This document shows positions 43,470 to 55,379 of a stretch of 64,000 nt of DNA, piece by piece (within the stretch, counting starts at the first letter, position 1; every line of letters begins with the position of its first letter). Below the pieces are notes generated by a model that saw only the letters and a program-made list of their open reading frames with translations, was not told the origin of the DNA and searched no databases. Both the position numbers and the translations under genes were made by a program. The stretch comes from Diploptera punctata (Eukaryota; Arthropoda; Insecta; Blattodea; Blaberidae): the NCBI GenBank assembly GCA_030220185.1, contig JASPKZ010007795.1:3155001-3219000 (forward strand), read 5' to 3'.

Positions 43470-46400
43470 ATTATTCCGGCTTTTACAATGAATATACATT
43501 TTTCCGGTACCCATGTTCACAGTTAACTACACATTTGTTTCAACACATTTTTCCATTCCTGTCTGTTCATCCATATATCTTCTTCTATTTCCCATTCCCT
43601 CTTAGTTTCATTGATTCCCTGAATCCACGTAATATTTGGTCTACCCTTCGTTTTCCTTCCCTGTGGTTCCCAATCCATGATTATCTTAGGTAGTCTTCCT
43701 TCTTCCATTCTTCTAATGTGTCCGTACCAATTTAATTGTTTCTTCTTTATAAAATCTAATATTGAATATTGTACCTGTATTTTTTTCTTTTATATGTGAA
43801 TTTCTGATTTTATCCTTCCTGGATATTTTTGCAGCACGTCTCCAGTAAGTCCATTTCAGTGGCGAGTATTTTTTTTTTTTTTTTCATTTGTGCATTTAAA
43901 GCCCACACATCAGCTCCATAGGTAATAATGCTTCTGATTATTGTATTAAAAATAGTTTTTTTTTTGTTTCTTTGAAGATATGTTTGTCCCACACTATTCC
44001 ATTTAGGGCAGATATAGCATACTTTCCTATATTGATCCTGTTTTCTTATCTCCGTTTCTTGTTTTCCATCTTTAGTAATTTTTAATTCCCAAATACTTAT
44101 ATTCTTCAGTGTGTTTAATTGTCCCTAAATCTTCTTCTAGTATTAAATCTTGAGGAAGATCCCCTATTGTCATATATCTAGATTTATCCATATTCATCTT
44201 TAAACCCCATAAACTATATTCTTGTATTAATTTTCTAGTGAGGTATTCTATATCTTCAAATTCTTGAGCCAATATCAACAATTGGTCATCTGCAAACTGG
44301 AATATATATATTGTTGAATTATCATCTAGTGGTATTCCCATCGGTTTACATTTATTTTTCCATTCTTCAATAGCTTTTTCAGTATAAATCTTATATAATG
44401 TTGGAGATATACAGCATCCCTGTCGTAATCCTTTATTTGTTTGAAAACCTTTAGACAAGTACTTTCCCATTTTTACTTGCACATATGATTCTGAATGTAG
44501 TTTTTGAATTGCTTCAATCGGTGTTGGATTTTTTTTTTTTTTTTTTTTTTTTTTAGTTTTAAGACTTTCCATAATTTTGCTGTAGGAATGTTATCGTAGG
44601 CTTTTTCTATATGTAGCGGTTGTGCTCTGATTGTTTTTCTTTTCTACAATCTGTCGTATGCTGTAAATGTGGTCTATTATTGATCTGCCCACTCTAAATC
44701 CTGCCTGTTCCTCTGGTTCTAACTCTTTGTATTCAATTTCTAGGAAATACTTGATTATCTTTCCATATAGTCTACTTAGTGTACTATTGATTGTAATTCC
44801 CCTATAGTTTTTGCATTCATCTTTTTTTCCTTTTTTATGTATGGTTGAAATATATCCTATTTTCCAATCTGATGGTATATCTTCTCCATGTATGCATTTT
44901 GCAAATAGACTTCTCAATAATTCGAACAACTTATCTGTTCCATGTTTTATTAATTCAGCTGGAATATTTCCTTTCCCTGGTGACGTTCTATTCTTTAATG
45001 ACTTTACTGCTTCTTTCACTGTTTCTATGTTTAGGTGTATATTTTCTTTTAGTTCTGCATCAAATTCCTTCTCTATAGGGTTTATATAGGCCTATTGTTC
45101 TCTGTTTTCTGTTAATAATTCTTTGAAGTATTTATCCCAAGTTTGGAAATGAATGTATTTATTAAATCCTTCTTTGTCATTCTTTCTTATATTCTTTAAA
45201 GTTTTCCATGCTTCCGCATTTCTTTTTCCTCCAATGTAACTTTGTATTTTTTGACATGTATTTTCCCAGCATTTGTTCTTTAATTCTGATATATCTTTTC
45301 TTATTTTTGCTTGTTGTTTACGAAGGTTAATTTTGTCCTCTATTGATTTAGTATTAAGCCATTTTAGATAAAGATCTCTTTTTATTTTTACTTCTTTGTC
45401 AATTTCTTCACTCCAGCAATAGTTTTTATTATTATTAGTATATTTCTCTTCCCCAATAGCTTCTTTAGCTGCCTCATGCAGTTTATCTTTAATGTGATAT
45501 TGCTTTTCTGTAGATTCAAATGTAGTTTCTATTAATTTTTCATTTAATCTTTGCTTAAATAAATATGATGCACTGTCATTTTCCAAACTTAATAAATTAT
45601 ATTTATAACCACTTGTTATATTAGTATCTAAATTATCTTTTTCTTCGTTTGGATTGGAATCATTTTTACCTTGAATGCTTAAATATGGAAATATGATTTT
45701 AGAATTGACTAAAAATTGATCTCCGAATGCGGTAGGCCTACCTCTATATACTCTTACATCATTTTCTCTTAAAATAGTTTCCTGTTTAATTATAATGTAG
45801 TCAATAATTGACTTTTGTTGAAGAGTATCCTGCTGTCTTGTATGCTTATGAATATCTTTGTGCTGTATGTATCCATTTAATATTCTCAGAGAATTTTGCT
45901 CACAGATGTCTATAATTCTTTTTCCATTATCGTTTAAAACATTTTCGCCATGTGGACCTATAATTTTACTTTGTTTTTGTCTTCCTGTTCTGCTGTTGAA
46001 ATCCCCTGCCATATTTAAATCTCTTCCTGGTCCAATTTCTTCTATTATTGAATTTAATTTGTTGAAAAATTCTTATTTTTTTTGTACTGTTTTGATCTTC
46101 ACTAATTGCGTAGACACCCAAAATAGTGAATTTGTGTCCATATAACTTCAAATTTATTCTTATAATATTTTCATCAATAGGTTCCCAGTCTGTAACATAC
46201 TTTTTGTATTTATTCTTCATGAGTATGGCAACTCTCCGTTGTGCCCTTTGATGCTTTTTTACCCTACTATAATAATAATAATAATAATAATAATAGCTTT
46301 ATTTTACCTGGCAGAGTTAAGATAATATGTGTAAGATCCTTTTATTTTCTATTCCGGTTCCTTTCTTTTTAGTTTCTGTAAGGATCATGATGTCTTGATT

Positions 46401-46805
46401 TTTTCTTTCTAATTCTTTGCATACTTCATCAAATTTATTTCTTATTCCTTGAGTGTTCCATGTACCAATTATCATTGTCCTCTTCCGTAACTTGTGTCGT
46501 ATAAGTTTTATCCTGTCCGGCTGTGCTTCATTGGGTTTTTTAACATTTCTTTTTTTTTTTTCGATGAACAGGGAGTTAGCCCGTTGCATCAACCCCCAAC
46601 TTGGAGGACCAGGAGTTTAATTTTGGAGTCCTCTTTCTCCTAGATGGGCTGCCTACCAAAACTATCGAGCCCCATCCGCCCGTTGTGGAATATTCTTAGC
46701 TTCCCTTCACCTCTTGCCCACTGGTAGTCAGAAGACTCACTCAGTAAGCCGTCTGGATCATCAGGTACTAAGCCCCTCCGCCACGTCAAGGCGATATTCC
46801 TCGGG
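43470..46805 (-). pseudogene. LINE-B, nearly full length, broken
   Basis: Minus-strand order: 5' leader (46805 to about 46555, with acttggaggaccaggagttt in plus orientation), endonuclease start GTWNTQGIRNKFDEV and ILTETKKKG (46592-46317), endonuclease continuation with LYGHKFTILGVYAISED (46220-45966) and MAGDFNSRTGRQKQS and IIDYIIIKQE (46012 onward). Then the linker to 45092, and RT N-terminus (45019-44591) with SPGKGNIPAELIKHGT, ISTIHKKGKKDECKNYRG and EEQAGFRVGRSIIDHIY. RT core (44572-44072) has GLRQGCCISPTLYKIYTE and the active-site FADD in FQFADDQLLIL. The C-terminus is at 43992-43810 and 43708-43523. It is split by an AAT-containing insert at about 46268-46316, by poly-T expansions and by frameshifts. 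Clade not assigned. Confidence 0.9.
46268..46316. repeat. AAT run plus short repeat scrap in LINE-B endonuclease
   Basis: Nine AAT units followed by agctttattttacctggcag. The latter resembles ttatttagcctggtggagtt at 54256-54275, so a known-to-this-window repeat has inserted here, disrupting the endonuclease frame. Confidence 0.75.
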
Positions 46806-46807
46806 GG

Positions 46808-46847
<40 letters not shown>

Positions 46848-46905
46848 TTAATAATAAATAATTATAATAAATAATAAATTATTATTGTTATTATTATTAT
46901 TCTAT
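46808..46905. repeat. (AAT)n / (ATT)n run
   Basis: AAT units at 46808-46847, then interrupted AATAAT/ATT to about 46900. Confidence 0.9.
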
Positions 46906-47059
46906 GCAAAATTTACTTGTATTTGTGAAAAAGAGTAGGCCTAAATTCCTTTATTTACTTAGAATACTGTATTCGTTATTATTCATGGAAGATACAGAGA
47001 TTAAAAACAATATTTCTATGCATATATTAAATTATGGGAACTATACATTCAATATTGGA

Positions 47060-47490
47060 AGCATAATTTACTCAAAAAGCTTTAAAATAAAAATTTACAA
47101 AACATTGACCAACTTTGATATATGGCTGTGAAGCATGGTCTTGTGTTTTCTTGTGCTACCTGCTAACTATAAATGCAGAGACTATTAACAAAACGCAACC
47201 AGATATAACAAGAACAGTTAAGTCTCGTAGACTGCGATGGGCAGGACATGTTGCACTTATGGGGAATGAAAGACGTGCCTGGAAACTTCCTGTAGGAAAG
47301 CCAGAAGGAAAACGCCCAGTTGGTAGACCAAGAATGAGGTGGGAGAACAACATTAACTATGATTTGAGGGAAGCAGTTTATACAGGGAATGATTTGAAAG
47401 CATTAGCTCAGGATAGGGATGTATGGAGAGCTTATGTCCGCGCGGCCATGAACCTACGGGTTCGATAGTGCCAGTGAGTAAGTAAGTAAG
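47060..47490 (+). pseudogene. Two LINE C-terminal scraps joined
   Basis: At 47060-47150 the plus strand reads SKSFKIKIYKTLT and, in another frame, IYGCEAW, from an unassigned LINE. From about 47188 to 47490 an RTE-type C-terminus follows: RTVKSRRLRWAGHVALMGNE, GKRPVGRPRMRWENNINYDL, ending MNLRVR, then the (GTAA)n tail gtgagtaagtaagtaagtta. Both are truncated. Confidence 0.85.
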
Positions 47491-48230
47491 TTAGTACCTG
47501 TCTATCAACTGTTGAAGAAAATAGCTTAATACCCCTAATCACAGGGCATACAATCACACATAAATACTATGTTTATTAATTGATTTGCCGATTAGATAAA
47601 AATAATATATGTATAAATTCCTTTTGGATGCTCTAATCCAACTTAGTAGTTTGAGATACTGGTCTTTATTCAATAATGTTTAATGCTGCACATTTCTAAA
47701 TTAAAGAGACTTATTCCAAATATTTTATCACATATTTAAAAATTATATCGAAGAAACTTAAAGACAAACATTCGTCAATTAAAACTGTAAAGGCATAAGG
47801 AACGTCTTAGTCTTTACTAAGATTTTAACATTTATGACTTCTCTTGATAGGAATAAACTCTATTTCTGGACCCCACGTGATAAGTAGTAATAGGCTAATA
47901 ATATTTTATTGAGTGGAAATGCAATTTGAAAACTTGTTAAATAGTCTAACAAAAGCATAATTAATAGATAGTTTGACGTGTAGATGATTGTATTAATACG
48001 TTTAATTTTATAATAATAAAAAATTCTAAAAACTAAGTTTCTGTGCCGAGTGCTTTCATTCGTTTACGATAATTTTCTCCAAATCAAAATCCTGAAGTCC
48101 TGTTCTACAAACTGGACAATTTTCTGAATGGAGTATCTCGAACCCATTTTCTCGATTCCAATTTTTCGAACGAAAAATCTTGAATATCATTGTCATAATA
48201 AATATAAACTAGATACGAAAATTAGGTTAA
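47491..48230. other. Interval without recognised gene
   Basis: AT-rich; nothing recognised. Confidence 0.3.
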
Positions 48231-48244
48231 TTGGTGTTGCTATG

Positions 48245-48586
48245 GTCCTGCGCCGTAGCCGAGCGGTTAAGATAGGAAGCCTTGGCGCAGAGCTACGGGA
48301 CTTGCGCTGGTTCGAGTCTCCATGGGGGAAGAAATTTTCTCGTGGTATTTCGGCAGTATGGGACCGGTGCCCACCCAGCATCGTGAGGCAATTGGGTAGC
48401 TACAATAAGTAGCGGCTCCAGGTTGAGGAACCAGCTATAACGGCTGGGGGACTCGACATGCTAACCACATGTCACCCCTACACTGGCTGTTGATCATCTA
48501 CCTCTGTCATTGACACATGTGGATGTGAAGGGCCAGCAGCCGGCTGGTAAAAGGGCAACCGCTGAAAAGTGCAAATACCCTCAAGC
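48245..48586 (+). mobile_element. SINE-B copy with 12-bp TSD
   Basis: Flanked by ggtgttgctatg at 48233-48244 and 48587-48598. The head cgccgtagccgagcggttaa, long variable arm and box B ctggttcgagtctcc resemble a class II (Ser/Leu-type) tRNA. The body ends cagccggctggtaaaagggc and aaataccctcaagc. About 342 bp, complete. Confidence 0.95.
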
Positions 48587-48598
48587 GGTGTTGCTATG

Positions 48599-49630
48599 AA
48601 TTCACTTAGGCCTATTCAAGTTTCACCTTACAAATTTAAGTGTAAATACAAACCTTAATATGAAAATAATTTGATTACACCTTCCTGCATACCCAGAAAA
48701 ATAAACAAAATAATAGGCATATGATTAATTTTAGGCAAATGGCAGGTTGATCTAATTAAATATAACGTGATTATAAAACATATAAATGTAATAATTATGA
48801 ATTTTAAAACTGACGAGCAGACGGGAGGTATTAGGAATTCGTTTTTTTTTTTTTTTGTAGTTTCGAAAAATTGGGTTTCGGGTAAGAGTGCTTGCATGTT
48901 GGAGCGACGATAAAAAATACACGAACCAGAGCATATTCGCTATTATTTAATAAGAAAAGCAGGGTGTTCATGTTGGAGGCGACGATAAAGCAAGAAACAT
49001 CAGTGGTTATAGTAGTAGAGAGCGTATTTTCTAGTTCAAATCTTCTTAATACAGCATATTTACGTTCGATTTCTTTTGTCTTAAGAAGAGAGATTATTCT
49101 TAAAGTTCATTAGTCAAATTATTTGTAATTCAAAATTGTAAGCTTGGAAAAATACTGTTCGCATCCTTTAAATAAAAAGAGATACAAGTAAGATGAATTT
49201 CATCATTTGTACAATAATTTAAGAGAACTTCCTGAAAAACATTCGATTAGGTCCTATATGAGGATGTGTAGAAACTTTTGACAACGTACATGATAAGACA
49301 AATGGTTTATTAACAAAGAAATGGTATAATTTTAATGGGAAACCAGTAAGAGAGAAGAACGGGTTATATTAAATTTTTTTGTATTCTTATTTATCCACAA
49401 TAACAAGCGTTTTCCATGTTATATTGATAAGTCATGGCTATTCATATCACTTAATCATTGTCAAAATTAAATAGGCTATTAACTTAAATTAAAATTTTGA
49501 AACAATGAAAAATATAACTTATACAATAAACATTTTGTACTAACGCGTTGAATTTATTTTCTAATGTCGTTATAAATATTTGACGACGATATTTATTTTT
49601 AATCAATTGAGTTGGTGTTTACTTGATGAA
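48599..49630. other. Interval without recognised gene
   Basis: A weak direct repeat is visible (tgcatgttggagcgacgata at 48893 and tcatgttggaggcgacgata at 48967). Otherwise nothing recognised. Confidence 0.35.
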
Positions 49631-49690
49631 AATCCATATTTATTAATTAAATAAAAATAAAACGTAGTTTTATTTGATTTTCATATTTAT

Positions 49691-49756
49691 TATATAATTC
49701 AGTGACAGCTGTTTCGGTACACTGTACCTTCTTCAGACATGTTAACAAATTATGAA
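49691..49756 (-). ncRNA. Candidate hammerhead ribozyme, left arm
   Basis: On the minus strand: ataattt / gaattat could form stem I. Then ctgaaga (CUGANGA-type core), stem II ggtac-agt-gtacc, gaaa, a palindromic short stem III acagctgt, and GTC before the expected cleavage site. Penelope-like elements are known to carry hammerheads with a very short stem III. One extra A lies between the ctgaaga core and stem II, so activity is uncertain. Confidence 0.5.
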
Positions 49757-50018
49757 TTGTGTTCCAACTGATCTAAGCAACAATACAACAATATTTATTT
49801 AATTTTTTTAATTTAACAAACGGGATTCATTCAAATCAAGTTGAGAATTTAACAGTTTTTTACTACATTTAAACTTATTAATTTCTACAGCCTCCAAAAG
49901 ATCTAACTTCTTACCCTTATCACAAATATGTAAAATTTCAAAATTTGGATCGAAACAATGATTAAATTGGAATAGGTGGTTAGCATATTTTGAATTTTCT
50001 AAATTTCTGTATGTCTAT

Positions 50019-50279
50019 ATAGGACAAACTGGTAGACCTTTTATCTCTCGGATAAAGGAACACATGAGAGCATATAACAGCAATTTAGAAAATTCAAACT
50101 ATGCTAACCACCTATTCCAATTTAATCATTGTTTCGATCCAAATTTTGAAATTTTTCATATTTGTGATAAGGGTAAGAAGTTAGATCTTTTGGAGGCTGT
50201 AGAAATTAATAAGTTTAAAAGTAGTAAAAAACTGTTAAATTCTCAACTTGATTTGAATGAATCCCCTTTGTTAAATTAA
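50019..50279 (+). pseudogene. Penelope-like GIY-YIG endonuclease C-terminus
   Basis: The plus-strand frame, beginning upstream of the ATG at 50064, reads VYIGQTGRPFISRIKEHMRA, then SNYANHLFQF, FHICDKGKKLDLLEAVEI and a stop at 50279. YIG, the spaced arginine and KEH are hallmark residues of the GIY-YIG nuclease that ends Penelope-like reverse transcriptases. The GIY half of the motif and everything upstream, including the RT, are absent. It is a 5'-truncated remnant. Confidence 0.88.
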
Positions 50280-50329
50280 AAAATTTAAATAAATATTGTT
50301 GTATTGTTGCTTAGATCAGTTGGAACACA

Positions 50330-50395
50330 ATTCATAATTTGTTAACATGTGTGAAGAAGGTACAGTGTACCGAAACAGCTGTCACTGAATTATAT
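50330..50395 (+). ncRNA. Hammerhead-like motif, right arm, core mutated
   Basis: The same motif on the plus strand: gtgaaga instead of ctgaaga (the core C is a G), then the same ggtac-agt-gtacc stem II, gaaac, agctgtc. The core change would be expected to weaken or abolish cleavage. Confidence 0.45.
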
Positions 50396-50794
50396 AATAA
50401 ATATGAAAATCAAATAAAACTACATTTTATTTATTTTTAATTAATAAATATTTATTTAATTATTTGATTCATTTCTAACGCCACCTCATCCCATAATTTA
50501 CCCGATATAAAACTATCGGGGACTATGATGAGATTTATTTTTGATCCCACAGCGCTTCACACAAATATATGCAACTGAATAATTAATCATTATCCATTTA
50601 TTGCTTAATATAATTATTAAAACTTACAATGGTTTGTTGATAATTACGACGGTCTATATGCAACGATAAATATAAATTATTACACTCTTTGGTTCTATGA
50701 GAGCGAAAAAAATAAGTTTCCTTTCGCTTCATTTTTATAGTTTATCGTTGCTTTTATCGCTGCTCCAACATGAACACCTTTGTATAAGGAACTA

Positions 50795-51083
50795 TGATGG
50801 TCAAACTCAAATGACTTGAATGGGCAGGTCATGTTAATCACATGGAGAATAGACGTATCCCAAAGAAAATTCTATAGGCCTATACAACTATAGGGGGCAG
50901 GAGAAGAATGGGAAGACCGAAAACAGATGGATTGATGCTGTGGACGAGGATGCAAATAAGATTCTGGGAGTGAAAAGTGATTCCAGTAAAAAGGATGACA
51001 CTGGATAGGCAGATTTGGAGAGGCTTATTATAGGTGGCCAAGGCCCGACATCGGGTTGTGGCGCTATAGAAGAAGAAGAAGAA
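50795..51083 (+). pseudogene. LINE-D C-terminal scrap with (GAA)n tail
   Basis: The plus strand reads, across frames, the usual LINE C-terminal pattern: tgggcaggtcatgttaatca (WAGHVNH), agacgtatcccaaagaaaat (RRIPKKI), gaagaatgggaagaccgaaa (RRMGRPK) and gatggattgatgctgtgga. It ends ctatagaagaagaagaagaa, a GAA tail. Several frame breaks; distinct from the other LINE ends here. Confidence 0.7.
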
Positions 51084-51970
51084 GGTGTTGAAAATATTTT
51101 TTTTTAATTTTCTCAGGTGTAGCAGCACTGCTTCGTGTATCGTTTATCGTCTCTCCATAATCCACACACTCTTAAAAAATTGTTTGGAATAAGTGTATGT
51201 ATTCGGCTGGAGGTAGCCTACTTCAAGAGGCTAGATTTGGGAAATCGCCTAAATGTAGGCTATATATTGATAGCATGGGAATTTTGAAAATATTTACCTT
51301 TTTAGTAGACTTTTATACGCTCTAATTTTAATATCAAGGCAATGTTAAATTAATGAGAAGTTTATGTCATTGAAAAATGGCAATTTTTCACTTCTTTTCT
51401 CATACTCAATTTGTAATATTAGACAAAAACACTCGAGAAGGTTTACATTTAATAAAATCGTTCTGTCATGTCTAATTACGGAATAGACAAAGGAAACACT
51501 AAATTGATATAGGGCTATATGTTTACGGTTTGTCATCAAAGTTTACACTACAAACTATTTTTGTTTTCACTTAAACCGTGGGATATAAAAAGTTGGCAAC
51601 GTTGTCCATAGCAAGGGTTCACACATATGGGATTTTTTGTATTATTTGACATAACCGCGTGTTGCTCTAGAGTTAATGAGGAAATGACGTAATAATGCTG
51701 TACCGGCTTTTCTCGCAGATATAAAATATTCTTCACGAGGGAGGTAGTAAAATAAAACAGCTGAGAACATCGTCACAATACATATCACATTTTAAGATTT
51801 CAAGACACTGCCACCAAATTGATATTAATGTTAGTTCAGCGGTCATCACTGTAAAAATAAAACGAGTGTTTGAGATACGGTACATCATAACCGAGCAAGA
51901 GTGTTCTAAGTGTTTTCATTTATTCTGTGTAATATTATTGTTTTATCGTGCTTCATTATCATTATCATTA
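51084..51970. other. Interval without recognised gene
   Basis: Nothing recognised; the small frames at 51345-51539 and 51548-51736 lack motifs. Confidence 0.3.
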
Positions 51971-51974
51971 TCAT

Positions 51975-52033
51975 CGGGGTAACGTATCTCCGCCTTCCAG
52001 GCGCCCCAACTTCAGAAGTGGGTTACAATTATA
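51975..52033 (+). repeat. Short dispersed repeat E, copy 1
   Basis: The segment with ccgccttccaggcgccccaa and cagaagtgggttac occurs inverted at 56572-56628. Part of an unnamed repeat, perhaps a SINE tail. Confidence 0.65.
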
Positions 52034-52173
52034 CCAGGGGAGAAACCCAGAAATGTTTTAAAAGACAACCTCGTAGCATTAGACAATAATCATTTAATAA
52101 TGACCAAAGAAATACATTTCATACACAGTCAAATCATGAAATTCTTAGCGAATTGGCTCAGATAGGACCTATA

Positions 52174-53343
52174 CTTACTTACTTACTTACTCACTGGCAC
52201 TATCGAACCCGTAGGTTCATGGCCGCGCGGACATAAGCTCTCCATACATCCCTATCCTGAGCCAATGCTTTCCAATCATTCCCTGTATAATCTACTTCCC
52301 TCAAATCATAGTTAATGTTGTTCTCCCGCCTCATTCTTGGTCTACCAACTGGGCGTTTTCCCTCTGCTTTCCTACAAGAAGTTTCCATGCACGTCTTTCA
52401 TTCCCCATACGCGCAACATGTCCTGCCCATCGCAGTCTATGAGACTTAACTGTTCTTATTATATCTGGCTTCCTATAAAGACCATGTAGTTCATTGTTAT
52501 GTAGTCTTCTCCATTCACCTGTCTGTTCATCTCTCTTTGGTCCAAAAATTTTCCTAAGAACTTTATTCTCAAATACTCGTAATCTCCTTTCCTCCCTTAA
52601 AGTAAGAGTCCATGTTTCGCACCCATATAATATAACTGGTAGAATAATAGTTTTATATATTTTCAGCTTAACGTTTTTTGAAAGGAGTTGGGACATCAAA
52701 AGTCTCTGCAATGCATAATAGCACGCATTTCCAGAATTGAGCCTATGTTTAATTTCTTTGTGCATCTCATTCCTATTTGTGATTATTGTTCCTAGGTATT
52801 TGAATTCAGCCACTCCCTCAAAATTTCTCTCATTTGTCATTAGCTGCCCATTTCCATTATATACTGAATTTCTACGTGTGACCATATATTTAGTTTTATT
52901 GATATTTACTTCCTAATTTCTTAGTGTTACTCAATAGTGTCTGCGTATTGGTCTTCAGTATCTCCTCGCTATCGGCCAATAGTACTACATCATCAGCATA
53001 AACTAACAGCTTATTAATACCATTCAGCTGTAAGCCTTCCTCATTCTCTAAAGATTTAATGGCATGCTCTAGTACAAAATTAAATAGTAGAGGAGATAGT
53101 GCATCTCCTTGCTTCAACCCATTCTGGATTTCAAAAGTGTCTGAAAACTGTTTGCCTACACGCACCCTACTCTTTGAGCCATTTAGACACATTCGTATAA
53201 GTCTAACTAACTTTTTAGGAATTCCGAACTCCAGCAGGATACTATATAACTTAATTGAATCGTATGCTTTTTTGAAGTCTATATATAGTTGATGTACAGT
53301 ACCATTATATTCCCATTTCTTTTCTAAAATCTGTCTTATACTA
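52174..53343 (-). pseudogene. RTE-type LINE 3' half with 15-bp TSD
   Basis: Flanked by cagataggacctata at 52159-52173 and 53344-53358. The minus strand contains RT block MCLNGSKSRVRVGKQFSDTF, GLKQGDALSPLLFNFVLEHA and active-site YADD (53192-52896). A small deletion near 52912 shifts the frame, and the chain continues as the 184-codon piece 52885-52331 and the C-terminus 52388-52200, ending MNLRVR. 5'-truncated inside the reverse transcriptase. Confidence 0.95.
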
Positions 53344-53358
53344 CAGATAGGACCTATA

Positions 53359-53950
53359 GTGTTTCAAATTTGTATTCGTCACGTCTCAGGTTTCAATCTC
53401 TGGGTCCAACAATCCAATGTATTTTTCGTGATTTTTCTGCCAATAGAAAAGTATGACTTGCAATTTATAATCAAATCCCATTTAATCATGGCCTAAAGGA
53501 ATAAAATTACAAATTTTGATAGAGAACAAATAATAACCTAACTACACTTGCCAATGTAGGCCTACATGAACTGCACATCCACAACAATTCAAATGCAATA
53601 TGAATGAAATAAAACATAATGGTATGCATGTACTCTACATGAAATGTCCAAATAAAGGCTATGAAATCAAATAAATTAAAAAGTAAAATGCGTTATTATA
53701 TCTTACATAGTCCTACGTGCTTTTTTAATTTATCGGAATATAAAAGCTTATTTTTATTGCAAAAGTCACAAAATGTAATTTGCCATGATTTTGTAATTTA
53801 ATAGAATACACCAGGAGCTAGTAAAAAAGTCAGGAAGTTTTTTTTTGCCATTTATATAAGTTATTAATCAGCTGCACTGCCTGGAATGAATACATACTTG
53901 TCGCTAATTTAGTAGTGTCAGTGTTGTGTAGACTACAAAATATAGACGAT
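53359..53950. other. Interval without recognised gene
   Basis: AT-rich; nothing recognised. Confidence 0.3.
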
Positions 53951-53957
53951 TTTGAGA

Positions 53958-54005
53958 ATATCATCATCATCATCATCATCATCTTCTTCTTCTTCTTCTT
54001 CTTCC
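53958..54005. repeat. (ATC)n(TTC)n microsatellite
   Basis: About eight ATC units then seven TTC units. Confidence 0.93.
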
Positions 54006-54219
54006 ATACAAGTATCATATAAGGCCTGATGGAACTGTTAACAACTTCAAGGATGGATTTGCAATCCACCTCTTCCTCAAATATCTCTTTTCTAGTATTT
54101 TGTTTTTTGGACATACGTAGTAGGCCTAAATAAGTTTTCAAATTGTGTTGGTACTTGTATACAAAATATTTTGTTTTATTATTATTAATTAATAGTTTTT
54201 CATTGTTTATTAATAGGGT

Positions 54220-54477
54220 ATTAGAATAGAATAGAATAGATAGAATAGAATAGATTTATTTAGCCTGGTGGAGTTAAGGCCATGTGGCCTTCTCTTCCAC
54301 TCACCAGAACAAGCATATGTTACATATGAATACAAAAAAAATACAATAATAGTCATATAAAACAGGACAAACATATGTTACACATGAATACAAAAAAATT
54401 ACAATAATAGTCATATTAAACAGGACAAACATGTTACATATGAATACAAAAAAACGTTACAATAATAGTCATTGAAC
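54220..54477 (+). repeat. (AGAAT)n and three 60-bp tandem units
   Basis: AGAAT units at 54224-54252 lead into ttatttagcctggtggagtt and a palindromic ggccatgtggcc stretch. Then three units follow, each containing gttacatatgaatacaaaaa or a variant and acaataatagtcat (starts near 54305, 54366, 54423). The last unit lacks a few bases. Confidence 0.85.
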
Positions 54478-55320
54478 AATTAATTATCTGTCATATTGAA
54501 TAATAATGAAATTAATGTCTAATAATAGAATGAAACTAAATACAATTAAAATTAAATTAATGACACAATAGAATAACAATAAAGTTTTTCACACTAAAAT
54601 ATAGAGATATGACATTATGTGTAGGCCTACACTTTGTTAAATTTTTAACGGCATCTTACTCGGATTTGCTAAAAAATATACAAAACACATAAACTAGCAT
54701 TATAAATTATAAGCCAAACGTATTGATACATCATACAGTATGTCTGCATAATTTGTGGCAAAACTGAAATAAGCGCATGGTAAGTATCCACACCATGAAC
54801 ACCAAAGATAAAACACAAAAATTAATAAAGAATCTTAATTGAAAGTCCGCGAGCTAAAGTGTTATTTTAGAAGATCGAGGTTCAGGGGCAAGTTCTAATT
54901 AAAATGTATTTGAGGGAGAACAAAATGACCTTGCTCTCAAGTTAAAAATCATTGCTGAGCGATACAATTTCGGCATCGGTATTTTAAAAAAATCCACATG
55001 CTTTTCGGCCACCTCTGGACTCCAAGTTAACAGATTGACCCCTACTAAAACGTATAGAATTTATCAGCCGACGAAAATCCGGGAGAAAAAGGAACTATAG
55101 GAAGGAAATTGTCGATCCAGTATCACAGAGATATGTGAGCTCTTAGATATGAATGCATGTTTCTATAAAAATTCTAAATGCCAAAAACAGCGGTAGCTAT
55201 AAGTTATTAAGTACGCCAAAAAGAAACAGTTATGCTGGATTAAAATCCAGGAACTATAAATTCAGGGGAAGTGTTTACTATTTAGTGTTTTATTTGACGA
55301 TACTCTTTATCAGCTTAGGT
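54478..55320. other. Interval without recognised gene
   Basis: No gene or repeat recognised. Confidence 0.3.
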
Positions 55321-55379
55321 CATTATTAATGTGTTTTAAACCTGAGCGTGGAAGGGCCTACAAATTAATGTTTTTTTAT

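Larger units (their letters stand above)
49636..50450. mobile_element. Inverted duplication of a Penelope-like 3' end
   Basis: Arms 49636-50005 and 50082-50450 are reverse complements with few differences and a 76-bp centre. The right arm, with the centre, encodes the GIY-YIG endonuclease end of a Penelope-like element. The left arm carries the matching 3' part on the minus strand, without the YIG motif. Penelope-like elements often show such inverted partial copies. No reverse transcriptase is present. Confidence 0.9.
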
